Below are positions 22,933 through 33,319 of a stretch of 64,000 bases of DNA, piece by piece. The first letter of the stretch is position 1. Every line of letters begins with the position of its first letter. Source of the stretch: Mallotus nudiflorus (Eukaryota; Streptophyta; Magnoliopsida; Malpighiales; Euphorbiaceae); NCBI GenBank assembly GCA_947683625.1, contig CANTUR010000114.1:1116001-1180000 (forward strand), given 5' to 3'. Position numbers and translations under genes: made by a program. The notes beneath the pieces were generated by a model. That model had not been told where the DNA came from. It saw nothing but the letters and a program-made list of their open reading frames with translations, and made no database searches.

Positions 22933-24375
22933 CTAGCAATGTACTGACCTTACACCTCTCATCCTCTTAATCTCATCCACAAAAGCTTCTATATTCTTTT
23001 CGGAAGAACCTCCGTCAGCCACCGCAGCTTCCGCGGCTTCCTTCCATTTCAAGGCATTCTTCTTCATCTCCTCCGCCTTAGGCCCTTGGGTGGCCTCAAG
23101 CAGGCATTTCTCTACCTCATCTCGTGTAACCAGCTTGTTTTCAGCCATGCCACGGCAGAGTCTGACACCAACCTTAAACACATCAGCTAAGTACTTAGCA
23201 TCTGTCACTTGATCACCCCACTGAGGAAAACAAACCACTGGCACGCCGGAGGACAGTGCTTCCATTGTTGAGTTCCACCCACAATGTGAAACGAAGCAAG
23301 CAATTGATGGATGAGCTAACACTTTCTCTTGTGGACTCCATTGCATTACTTTGCCCCTATCTCCTGCTGTTTCCAAGAATCCATCAGGCAAAACCACCGG
23401 CTTCTCTTGTTCGAAACTGGAGCCTTTAGGAGGTGATCTCAATACCCACAAGAAATTAACCTTAGAATTCAATAGCCCATGTGCAATTTCATCGCATTGT
23501 TCTTGGTTTAAATGCACAACACTACCAAATGAAATGTAAACAACTGATGATGGTGGCTTAGTGTCTAGCCATTCAATGCAATCATCAGCTTTCATGAAAT
23601 CACCTTTGACCTCAGAGTTAAGAGCTTTAGTATCTTTATACAAAGGGCCAACAGGTTTTATAGGACAAAGCTTGGACATGTACTCTATTAGATCATGCTC
23701 TAACTCTTGAAATGTTTCCATTAGAATACAGAAAGGCTTTTGAAGGTTCTTGAACTGACCTAAAATAGCTCTCGCCAAGAAGGGGAAAGGAGTAGTAGGG
23801 TGCAAGAAACTAGGCACTTCGTCATATTGTAGAACAGGCATAAAGGGCAATTCAACATCTATTTCAGGATTTTCTTCACTAGGAAAAGGGACAAGATTAT
23901 GATAATAATGATAATAAGCTGAGAAACAAGCACAAGATTGAACCCAAAGGACTGCTGAAGGAAGACCAAGATCTTCAGCTACATCTGAAACCCAAGGTAT
24001 AAAAGGATTGTTGATTAAGCAAGAAACTGGCCTGCCTTCTTTGGAGTATCTCTTAACCATTTCAGGAACCACTTGTTTGCCAACAAGCTCAAGCTGAGCT
24101 ATATACTGATCGAGATCATCGCGTTTAGGATCACCTTCTTCCAATCCTTCTTCGAAGAACTCGAATCGGATAAAGCCATCTCCAACAGGTATAGACTCAT
24201 GAGTGGTGATGTTGCTTGCATTTCTCATTTTCTTCCCAAAGATTTCAGGTGCAGCAAAAGTGACAAGCATGCCCTTCGAAGCAAGACGTTTGCCAAGCCT
24301 AAGTAAAGGATTGACATGGCCTTGAGCAGGGAAAGAAATAAGAAGGACATGAACAAGAGAACCTGATGCTACCAT
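22933..24375 (-). CDS. UGT84A: UDP-glycosyltransferase, UGT84A-like
   Basis: Complete 480-residue, intronless family-1 glycosyltransferase, normal in length. The N-terminal acceptor domain starts LVHVLLISFPAQGHVNPLLR and carries the catalytic His at residue 20. The C-terminal PSPG box spans residues 346-389 (WSPQEKVLAHPS...PQWGDQ), with HCGWNS inside and a final Gln, which favours UDP-glucose. The sequence fits UGT84A of plant group L: cytosolic enzymes making 1-O-glucose esters of hydroxybenzoic and hydroxycinnamic acids, the gallate and sinapate transferases, with the limonoid transferase of citrus as a relative. The exact acceptor cannot be read from sequence. The ATG at 24375 is the first in frame and matches family N-termini. 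A diverged 5'-end copy at 2025-2386 and a second copy of its upstream region show local duplication. No disabling change seen. Confidence 0.96.
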   Translation of the reverse strand: MVASGSLVHVLLISFPAQGHVNPLLRLGKRLASKGMLVTFAAPEIFGKKMRNASNITTHESIPVGDGFIRFEFFEEGLEEGDPKRDDLDQYIAQLELVGKQVVPEMVKRYSKEGRPVSCLINNPFIPWVSDVAEDLGLPSAVLWVQSCACFSAYYHYYHNLVPFPSEENPEIDVELPFMPVLQYDEVPSFLHPTTPFPFLARAILGQFKNLQKPFCILMETFQELEHDLIEYMSKLCPIKPVGPLYKDTKALNSEVKGDFMKADDCIEWLDTKPPSSVVYISFGSVVHLNQEQCDEIAHGLLNSKVNFLWVLRSPPKGSSFEQEKPVVLPDGFLETAGDRGKVMQWSPQEKVLAHPSIACFVSHCGWNSTMEALSSGVPVVCFPQWGDQVTDAKYLADVFKVGVRLCRGMAENKLVTRDEVEKCLLEATQGPKAEEMKKNALKWKEAAEAAVADGGSSEKNIEAFVDEIKRMRGVRSVHC

Positions 24376-24465
24376 TTTTCTGTTTCTGATCTATCAGTTT
24401 CTTGGTTGGTCGCTGCAAGAGAAATATGAGTGGGGGATAGAGAAAAGGAGTCGATTGCCAGTTGC

Positions 24466-24475
24466 TAATAAATAG
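24466..24475 (-). promoter_or_regulatory. TATA-like element of UGT84A
   Basis: CTATTTATTA on the minus strand, about 90 bp before the start codon. It would give a 5' leader of roughly 60 bases. It is a weak match to the plant TATA consensus. Confidence 0.45.
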
Positions 24476-24879
24476 AGAATCAATGGAGCTAAAAAAACAA
24501 ATCTCAGAGTTTTAATTAAATTTTGATAAAAGATATATTAATTTATTATTTTGGGGATTTGGAACTTTGATTTCATAAATTAATATATCGTTTTGAAAAT
24601 ATAAATTTTCTTTTTTGGGTTTGTATTTTTTATCAGAAAAAAATAATTTTCCAAAAAAATAAAAATGTTGGTATAATATTGGTGGTGATAACGATTATAT
24701 TAATTGAATCATTATAGAATAAATTACCATAATGATTAAAATGACAAATAATGTCTCATGTGATAGTTGTTACTTATATATATATATATAGCCTAAGATA
24801 TTTTTATAATATAAAAAATTATAAATTCAAATTTTATTTTACCATACGGTGAAAATTTACTTATTTGTTAAAAACAAAA

Positions 24880-26170
24880 ATATCAATAGAATAATCGATT
24901 TGAAAAGATTCGTTTTCATATGGAGCAATCAAATTTGTTTACGAAAGTTATTGATTTTTTTTTTTGTGAAACTACGAAAGTTATTGATTGATATATATAA
25001 TTTTGCTTTCGGAATAGTCACTTTCAAGTTTGCAAGAAAGTCTCATATATGAATGCCATGCGATCATATCCAATTTTAATAGAAGCAGTCTGGTATGATG
25101 TAAATATCGATAAATATTTTTAATAATTTTTTTAAATTAAATAGAAATAAAATTTATAAGTCAATAAAAAATATTTTTTAAAAAAAATAATTATTTAATT
25201 ATTTTTTACTGATCAAGAATATAACTATTTAACTTAAATATATATTTTTTTATTTTATTAGAATGGATAAAATAATAATAATGATGTGTGGAATTTTAAT
25301 GTTGTATGGTTAAATTAAGACAATGTCATATCATGCTTATGTAATGCCAAACGTTTCTTGCTACAGACAAGACCCTATTGCTAAAGCATAAAATGACTAA
25401 GGAGGCATTTTGATTAGTCTTTTTAAGATAGTTGATAGAGATTTTTCTTCAGATAACTACAATTTGAGTATTTGATAAAATTTCAAAATCAACAATTGAT
25501 AATTGATTTTATTCAAAATAGTTGTTTATTTGATAAACTCTATTTTAGAGTTTTTTTCATTAACTAATAACTGATTTTTATTTATTTTTTATTTATACTG
25601 TTTCTTATTAAAAAAAATTAATAACAAATAATTTCATTTAAATTTCAATTAAATGTATATAATTAATTTTTTATAGTTAATAATTAAATAAATATTATTG
25701 TAAATTATAATTAAATAATTATTATATTTATATCTATAATTATTTTTAAAAAATTATACAATAATATTTATATTTTAAATTTATTTTAAAATAATTTATA
25801 TTAATTATTTTAATAATATGTATTTTAAAGATAATAAATTATTATTTATTACTATATATATATTTTAAATAATTTATATAACTAAAAAATATTATAAAAA
25901 GTATATAAAATTATATGTACAAATAAATTATACTCTTAATGGTCATTTGACAAACAAATAGTAACAACTAATAAAATTTTATTAAATATTTAATATTTAT
26001 CAGTTAACAGTTATCTGCTATCAGCTGATGTTAACAGTTAAAGAAAATAGGTCCTACGATTTATTTTGCTTTTGGATTTGGGGAGGATTTCAGTTCTTAA
26101 GCACCAAATATACACAAGAAAACAAAAAGTATTGCTTTATATTGTTTTTGAAAATATCTTAGAGAGGAAA
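24880..26170 (-). repeat. UGT84A upstream region, paralogous to 320-1960
   Basis: Same blocks in the same order as 320-1960 (see that entry), e.g. TATGGAGCAATCAAATTTGT near 24920 and AAGCACCAAATATACACAAG near 26100. The MITE-like insertion at 25400-26056 is the main difference. Non-coding; presumably distal promoter of UGT84A. Confidence 0.75.
25400..26056. mobile_element. MITE-like insertion in the UGT84A upstream region
   Basis: About 657 bp present between two blocks that are contiguous in the paralogous copy near 1840-1855. It is very AT-rich and non-coding. Both ends hold related inverted sequence: AAGATAGTTGATAG-like at the left, and ACTGTTAACATCAGCTGATA when the right end is read on the minus strand. 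This suggests a hAT-type non-autonomous element (inference). The exact target duplication could not be fixed because the flanks have diverged. Confidence 0.6.
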
Positions 26171-27289
26171 AATAATTACCATCTTTCAATAATGAACTCA
26201 ATAATAAGAAATAAAAATGTAGTGTAATATTTTTTCCATCATTTATATACAATAATTATGAAGCCAAAAAAAAAAAAAAACTATATTATCTCTAAAATTT
26301 ACACATTCTATTAAAAAAATAGAAAAAAAAAATTACATATCTCTTTACTATAAAACTTACATATATTTCAACTAATAATTTTTGGACTGACTTTTCTCTA
26401 TTATCATATCCCTTTTTTTTTTTCCAAAATATCTCCACCATAGTCAATTTGGTTGGTGTAATATTGACCGAATGATAGTAATTTTATATGATTAATATTT
26501 GATATTCCCTAAATTTAATTATTTGTTATTGAATATTAAAATTTTGTTTCAAATTTTATCATATCTAAATTTATGTTTTTTATTTTATTTAATTTTTATA
26601 ATATTAAAATAGACGATCACTTAGTTTTATTTATTTTGAATATCTAAAACACTAAAATTACTGTCAAACTAATAAAAATTAATTTAAAAATTAATATAAA
26701 ATTTCTAAGAAGTTAATTATATTATTTATGATTTTAGTTCATATCAATTTTTATATTTATATCCACATTAATTTATAAAAATATACAATTTTTAAACACA
26801 TAAAAATCTTTGATCTGAGTAAGTTCATGATAAATTCATCAATGCTAGGACAAAAAGAAAAATATGGCATTTAATATATAAGTTCAGTGACATTTATTGA
26901 GGTGTGGCTGAAATAAAGGTCAGAAAAATATATATTGTATTTTTGTTACCAATATATATAAATATATATATTAATGAAGATGCATACAAATTAATTAAAA
27001 CAAAACTGAGCTGGATGTGATAGATAGTAAGGAATGCAATAATTTTGACTTTGTGTTTAAGTGTTTGGTTGGCTGGTAGGACTTTTCATTTGAAAATTTT
27101 TTTAAAAATAATAACAATAAATAGGTTTTTAGATATATATATATAAAGATCAATTATTTAATTTATTGTTGTGTTGAAAAATATTAAACTCTTAAACTAC
27201 TCAACTTTTAGACTTATTTTGAAAACTTGTGCTATTAGTATTTGATAAATTTTTATTAAAAATAATTTTAAAATTAAAATTATATATTG
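26171..27289. other. AT-rich intergenic stretch
   Basis: No gene or element recognised. It ends at AAAAATTTA (27290-27298), one arm of the 9-bp target duplication of the Mutator-like element. Confidence 0.5.
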
Positions 27290-27298
27290 AAAAATTTA

Positions 27299-27536
27299 GG
27301 GATAAGGTACATTTTCACCCCTAAAGTATACCCATAAGCTCACTTAAACACCTTAACTAAATTTTGCCTCACTTAAATTAAAAATTCAAATTTTATTGAC
27401 ATCCTAGCCCTTCTCTTAACAGTATTCTATTTTATCTTATTTCTCACCGTTACATGCCCTTAAAGTCGGGCCACGTAGGCAATAAAAAAACTCTCTACTT
27501 CCTTTCCATCATCTCCTTCTTCTTAAAAAATGTCAT
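27299..27536 (+). repeat. Left TIR of the Mutator-like element
   Basis: Inverted match to 42390-42607, from GGGATAAGGTACATTTTCAC at the tip inwards to TCTCCTTCTTCTT, with moderate divergence and small indels. Confidence 0.92.
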
Positions 27537-27544
27537 ATTTGAAA

Positions 27545-28090
27545 AACACCATGCTTGTTATGCAAAACAAAACCAACATCGATCTACTGATTAGCGAAGA
27601 GAGCAACGTCTACATTCAACTTCAAAAAACCCATTCTTGGCTTATGACCACGCTACAGCACCACCAAACTCTTCAGTAGCAGAGATAGTCGATTGCAAAT
27701 ACTCTTATGACTAGCAGGTGTCTGCCATTGATAGAGAAATTGGCCTACATAATTTACAAGCTTATTGCTAGTAGTTTTCTTACCTCGCCAAACCCAATCA
27801 TTCCTTTGATTCCAAATGCACCGATAGATGATAGCAAACATTACACATTTTGCAAATGACAAAGATGAAAGCAAGCAGAAGATCCACTCTAAGGCTGTTT
27901 GATGATTATGACAGAAAATCAAAATATTAGTTGCACTCCAAATAGCAACTGTATATGGACAATGGGAAGCTTATAAGCAATTAAAGCACTATTAGTGGGC
28001 AAATAAATTGATCGAACTCTCCGTAAAAAAATCTTAATTTTCACTAGGACATGCAAATGCCAAAGCTTAGACTTCGCCATTGTTAATAAA
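27545..28090 (-). pseudogene. LINE-type zf-RVT / RNase H fragment in the MULE
   Basis: Read minus: KLWHLHVLVKIKIFLRRVRS, then LPTNSALIAYKLP, is a reverse-transcriptase zinc-binding (zf-RVT) domain. IIYRCIWNQRNDWVWRGKKT (27653-27922) is the usual linker. GFLKLNVDVALF followed by VGFVLHNKHGVF is the start of an RNase H (RVT_3) domain. Frameshifts and stops are present, and it ends at the left TIR. These domains are in canonical LINE order, truncated at both sides. Confidence 0.8.
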
Positions 28091-28097
28091 TGCAGGT

Positions 28098-28624
28098 TGA
28101 TGTGGATGAGATTGCATCAACGTTTATGGATGAGTTTGATAAAGTGGGCGTGCACACTTAGACTTCAAATGGACGATCGTAGTGAACCTAATTAAACAAT
28201 AAGGCCTATAATATATCAAATCGAAGCTGACTCAGAGCTCTATAATGAGTGCTACATACTTCGTCTATAACATTCCATCTTTGGGCCCAAATTCCTTCAT
28301 TTAGCCCTTAAATTTAGCTTTAAAGTTTATGTTTCTTTTTCGGATTTTTTTTTGTCTTTTCTTCCTTTTTTATTTTTAGGATTTTTTTCCTAAACTCTAT
28401 TTCTTTGTCTCTTTGAGGTTGTTTGAGGATGGCTTTTGTTGAATTATTAATCAAATTTATTTTTTTCCCAATATTCAATAGTCCTTTTGTGAATCAATGA
28501 TTATTAATGCATATTTTCTGGCATTTGTATGGAAATCAATAGGATAGAAGATTGTTAGGTGGTAGTTATGTGTGATTCAACGTTGAACAATATTTATCCA
28601 TTTTCCTAAGCTTCTGCTATGTCA
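28098..28624 (+). repeat. 5' LTR of the gypsy element in the MULE
   Basis: A 527-bp direct repeat of 36265-36773 (e.g. GAAGCTGACTCAGAGCTCTA in both). Confidence 0.93.
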
Positions 28625-28626
28625 GT

Positions 28627-28638
28627 TGGTATCAAAGC
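28627..28638 (+). other. Primer-binding site (initiator-Met tRNA)
   Basis: TGGTATCAAAGC two bases after the 5' LTR, one mismatch to TGGTATCAGAGC. Confidence 0.85.
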
Positions 28639-28821
28639 CGTTGAATGTTCCAAGGGTTTTGTATAAAAAAATGTATGGCACGAAGAAGATAACATCAGCG
28701 CCTGGATGAGGTTTACAAGCGGGAGGCTGATTAATGGGTTAAGTAGCGATTCAAGCATGTTGAGCAAGCAATAAAATAGTTTGGGTAGACGATAGGGCAA
28801 ATAGGGCGGATGGTGGAGTAA

Positions 28822-29800
28822 ATGAATGAGAGGATACCTGCCCTACCGGTCAACTGGAATAAAAATACCAACAACCAAAATTATTATACCCATCACAAGG
28901 CTCATGTAGATGAGAGTTCTAATGAAGAGGAGGATGAGTATGAAGAAGAAGTGTCACGCAGACATAGAAGGGCTGCTGCAAAAGAAGATAGGCGCTGTTG
29001 GGAGTTTGGAATGCAAACATAAATTCTAGAATTCCATGGCAGCCTTCAACTTAAAGAGTTCGTTGATTGGCTAGCAATGGTTGAGGAGATCTTGGAATTC
29101 AAGGGAGTACCTGATGATAAATAAGTGCCTTTGGCGGCAACTAGATTGAGGGGGAGGGCTACAACATGGTGGTAGCAATTGAAGTTGACTCGCACCAGGT
29201 TAGGGAAGGAGAAAATTAACACCTGGGAGAAGATGAAGAAACACATATGAGCCACCTTCCTACAATATAATTACTAGAGGTTGATGTATCAGAGGCTGTA
29301 GAATTTGAAACAGGGTCTAAAGTCGGTGGATGAATACATAACTAAATTTTACTAACTAATTATTAGGAATGAAATACAAGAGATGGAGGACCAGTTGGTG
29401 TCACAATACATTGGACACTTGAAATTGCAGATCCAAGATACTATCAACATGTTTGATCCTATCTCTATTTCAGTAGCTCATCAGAGGGCGTTGATGGTAG
29501 AGAAGCAGTCATGTCATACTTCTACTACTGGAGGTTCGAATACTGGTGCTAATAGCAATGGTGGTTTAACCAAAATAAAAGTTGGGAATAGCATGTCAGG
29601 GCAAGTTAACAGAATAACTGGTTCGTTTAATAGAGTAGCCGACAACAGTGGTATAAAGTGCTTCAATTATGATGAACCTGGCCATAGACAAGCTGAATGT
29701 AAAAAGACTGCTATAAAAAAATCCTTGTTCAACGAAATAGATGATTATGATGAAGATGTAGTCGAGATTGAAGGTGCAACAGTATATGATGATGAATGAA
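28822..29800 (+). pseudogene. gypsy gag remnant
   Basis: Plus-strand pieces. An acidic stretch ESSNEEEDEYEEEVSRRHRR lies in 28822-29022. The capsid-like region near 29030-29380 is broken by stops. The 138-codon frame at 29383-29799 ends in the zinc knuckle CFNYDEPGHRQAEC, where the second Cys is replaced by Tyr. The final part is acidic (DDYDEDVVEIEG). Confidence 0.85.
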
Positions 29801-29879
29801 CTGAAGAAGTGCAACTGGAAGGAGATTTTGGCCTGTCACTAGTGGTTAGGCAATCCTGTCTAACTCCAAGGGATGCAGA

Positions 29880-30080
29880 TGAGAATGAGTGACTGTGAAG
29901 CAATATATTTCAGTTGACCTATACCATCCAGAATAAGGTATGTCATTTTGTGATTGATGGTGGAAGTTATGAAAATATTATGTCTGACAGGCTGTCCAGA
30001 AATTAAAAATTCAGACTGAGAAACATCCTAAGCCGTACAAGCTAGCTTAGCTTAAAAAAAGGCAATGAAGTTTCAGTATC
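29880..30080 (+). pseudogene. gypsy protease remnant
   Basis: YTIQNKVCHFVIDGGSYENI near 29918-29980 is the aspartic protease site (DGGS). Frameshifted on both sides. The solo LTR inserted right after it (target CTAGG). Confidence 0.75.
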
Positions 30081-30084
30081 TAGG

Positions 30085-33000
30085 TGTAATATCCCGTGTT
30101 TTTAAAAATATTTTTTTTACACTGTACCGGGATATACAGTGTCAATAATTTTTGTATATATATTACGATATTTTTATGAGTTGTTATGTATTTTAAACCT
30201 ATTTTAATTACTGTATATTATTTTCAGTGTTTTACGTAAAATTTTCCCGGGACTTGCATTTTCGGGGAAATTTTCACGTAAACAATGTATTATTAATTAT
30301 TTTAAAGGTATTTACGGACTTGCATGAACTCATACATATTTTTAAATTATTAAATAAAGCTTGTGTGTGTATATTAATTTAATTAGGGTTTATTATTACC
30401 CTAATATTTTATTTAGTATTTAATTGTTTTATTGTTATTTAATTAATTTTATTTAGTATAAATTATTAAAATATTAATATTTTTATGTGTGTGGTGTATA
30501 TTTGATGTGTGTAATTTAATATTATTTTAATATATAGTATAAAGTATATATATACATATATTTGTCAAAATTTCAAAAGAATTTGGAAAATTACACTTTA
30601 GCCCCCGAGTCTCCTTCTTCTTCCCCGACCATTCCCCTTGCCGTCCGGGCGTCTGTCACGCCGTTCCTTCACCGTGGGTGTGCCACCGTCTTCCCCGACC
30701 AGTTTCGCCGCCTGTGGAGGCCGTTTCCGGCGTCGGGAGAACGATTTTGGCCGGAGAAGCCGAAAATCAACCCACCGTCGATCACGCCGATTCCGGCCAC
30801 CGTTTTTGACACCGCCGGTCTCTTTCTTCTCCTTGAGCTCCGGTGAGTGTGATTCTAGCTTTGGTTTGAGCTAAAATGGTCTAGAATTGCTTAGTTTTCG
30901 ATTTGTAAATTTCGGCCTATTAGGGTTTTCGATTTTTTTGAGCTTCGAATTGATTGATTCATGGAAACTTCCTTCACAAATGTTGTTCCTAGTAGCTTAA
31001 TCTTCATGTGTGAATTTTTTTAGAATTTTTGGAGATTGTTTGGATTTTTGGGTATTTTTGAATATTTTAATATTATTTTCTAATTTTCGGAAATTAATTA
31101 TTTAAATTATGAAATTGGAGTTTATGGTTAAATTAGGTGTTGACATGAATTATAGAAATTTATTTGGAATTTTTATGAATTTCTAAGTATTTATTTTTAA
31201 TTATTGAAGTTTAGGTGATTTTGGAAAATTAGGTTAATTGTGTTTTAAATTGAATTTAATTGGTTAATTGAGTTTAAATATTGATATTATTGATAAATAT
31301 GTTGAGAAAGTTAATTTTGGATAATTGTATAATTTTTGATGAATTTTTGAAGTAATTTAAGTATATTTATATATATAGGGGTATTTTGGTAATTTTACCC
31401 TAAATTATCTAAAAATGTAATTTAATTGGTTTTAATATTTATTTAAGGTATAAAAATGATTTCTACAAATTATTTAGTATTTTTTAACTAATTAAAAATA
31501 TTTTTCGGGAATTATTTTCAATTATATATATAATATACGGTTTTTCTAATAAAATGAGTTTTAATCGGTTTTTATAGTGTTTCAAGGTTAATTATGTAAT
31601 TTCTACGTATGAAATGTATTTTTGTGATTTAAGGATATTTTTGTTGTATCTGGAATATTGTTCTGTGTTTGTGGACCCCGGTCGGTGGACTGTAGTTTGG
31701 AGTCCGACCGTGGGATTTTGATTGTGTTGAGCTCGTTTTTCGAAGTGTGTTTCTTTGCAGGGTCGGCTCTACTCTTTTGAGTAGAGAGATGTCCGTTTTA
31801 CAGGGGAGGTTCTGTTGGATTTTTGGTAGAATTCTCGTAAAACGTGATATCCAGTCGAACCCTAATTTTCGATTCTGTGTTAAATACTCTAGATTGAATT
31901 CTAGGATTTCTGTTAGGTTTATTCTAATGTCGGTTATTTATTGCTTGTTTAGTTGCACCGAGACCGAGGGCTAGTGGACCAGGCCCGTCGGACCTGTCTC
32001 GTGGAGCGCATTAGGTGAGTTACTATATTATATATATATGCTTAGGATGCATGATTTAGAAAATGCATGTTTTATTTTGACTGAATATGCATAAATAATG
32101 TGATTTATATTCAAGTATATTTTTGGTATATTTTTGGTATATAATAAATTATATACATGTTTTGTTAATAAAATATATTTAAAATGTTTTTAAATATATT
32201 TTTAGTTTAATTCATGAATTGATTGGATTTATTTGACATATATATACTCAAAATATACCTGGTTTATGTTTGGTATATTTTCGGTATATATATGGTTTAT
32301 ATTGTTGTTTCATTTACATTCATGCATCATTTATTGTGAATGAATGATTTATATTATTAATGAAGGATATCAATATAACGTGCTACCTAGTGGGCAGCAC
32401 TAGGACCGAGTACGTACCGGTACGCCTATAGCTTTAGGCTATGTTACTAACTATTTGTGGATATTGGTTTGATATGATTATTGATATGTGAGATGTGGTT
32501 TGTGGGTGTGATTGCTGGAGCTCGGTTGACCAAGTGTCTCGGGGCCAATCACACTGGCAGTCAAACTGCTGGAGCTCGGTTGACTTAGTGTCTCGGGGCC
32601 AGTCTACTGTCCAAATGGATTAAGTGGATATATTTGGAATAAGTGAGCCTGTATGGCTTGAGTGTTGTTTAACACTATTTTCTGAGGTTGCGATATTCTA
32701 GGGTTCTATGTGATCCTTCATAAACTGGGATTTTTCAGTAAAATATATAAAAATGATTTTTTTGCATCTGTATGAATTTGCCTGTATATATACATATTAT
32801 ATATATACTGTTGACTGTATGCATTATCACTTAGTGTGTATGTATATATATTATAGTAATTCACTCAGTGAGGTCTGACTCCCCTCCGTTGACTATTTTT
32901 CAGGAGAGTCAACTTCCTCAGACCTCAGTAGCAGGTCAATACGCCGGATTTCTTCTGCCCCGGCTTCTTTATGTAAATTGTCTACTTGAGTCTTATTTAT

Positions 33001-33307
33001 TTTATCTAGACACTGCAGTAGTTGTGAATTAAAGTATGGGATTTTATGTACTTTATTTTAAAGAGATGTATTATATTGAAACTGGATTTGTATTAAAGAT
33101 TATATACATCTATGTGATGAGATGAGATTTAGTTTAAATCCAGTTGATATGGAAAAATGATATTATGATTTTTATTTCCGCTGCATATTATATTTTTATT
33201 GTTATTATGGCATGCTTTATTTTATTTTTAGGCTTGCTACGGGTTCCGGATTCGAAAGAATTCCCGTTCCCTAGCGCCGGTCATGGCCCCTGTTTTGGGT
33301 CGTGACA
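30085..33307 (+). mobile_element. Solo LTR A of a long-LTR gypsy family
   Basis: A 3223-bp unit, TGTAATATCCCG...GGGTCGTGACA, flanked by CTAGG on both sides (30080-30084 and 33308-33312). No second LTR or internal domain. It is related to 54986-58118 along its whole length and to 6910-9864 in part. A GC-rich stretch at 30600-30850 yields open frames of 78-94 codons without recognisable domains. I read it as the transcribed leader part of the LTR. It also holds a ~60-bp internal duplication (GCTGGAGCTCGGTTGAC twice, near 32515 and 32568). Confidence 0.93.
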
Positions 33308-33319
33308 CTAGGCGTGCAT

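Noticed and set aside
30562..30874. Overlapping 94- and 78-codon frames in a GC-rich stretch
   Set aside because: They lie in solo LTR A and are not conserved as frames in solo LTRs B and C. The GC-rich composition alone explains the open frames.
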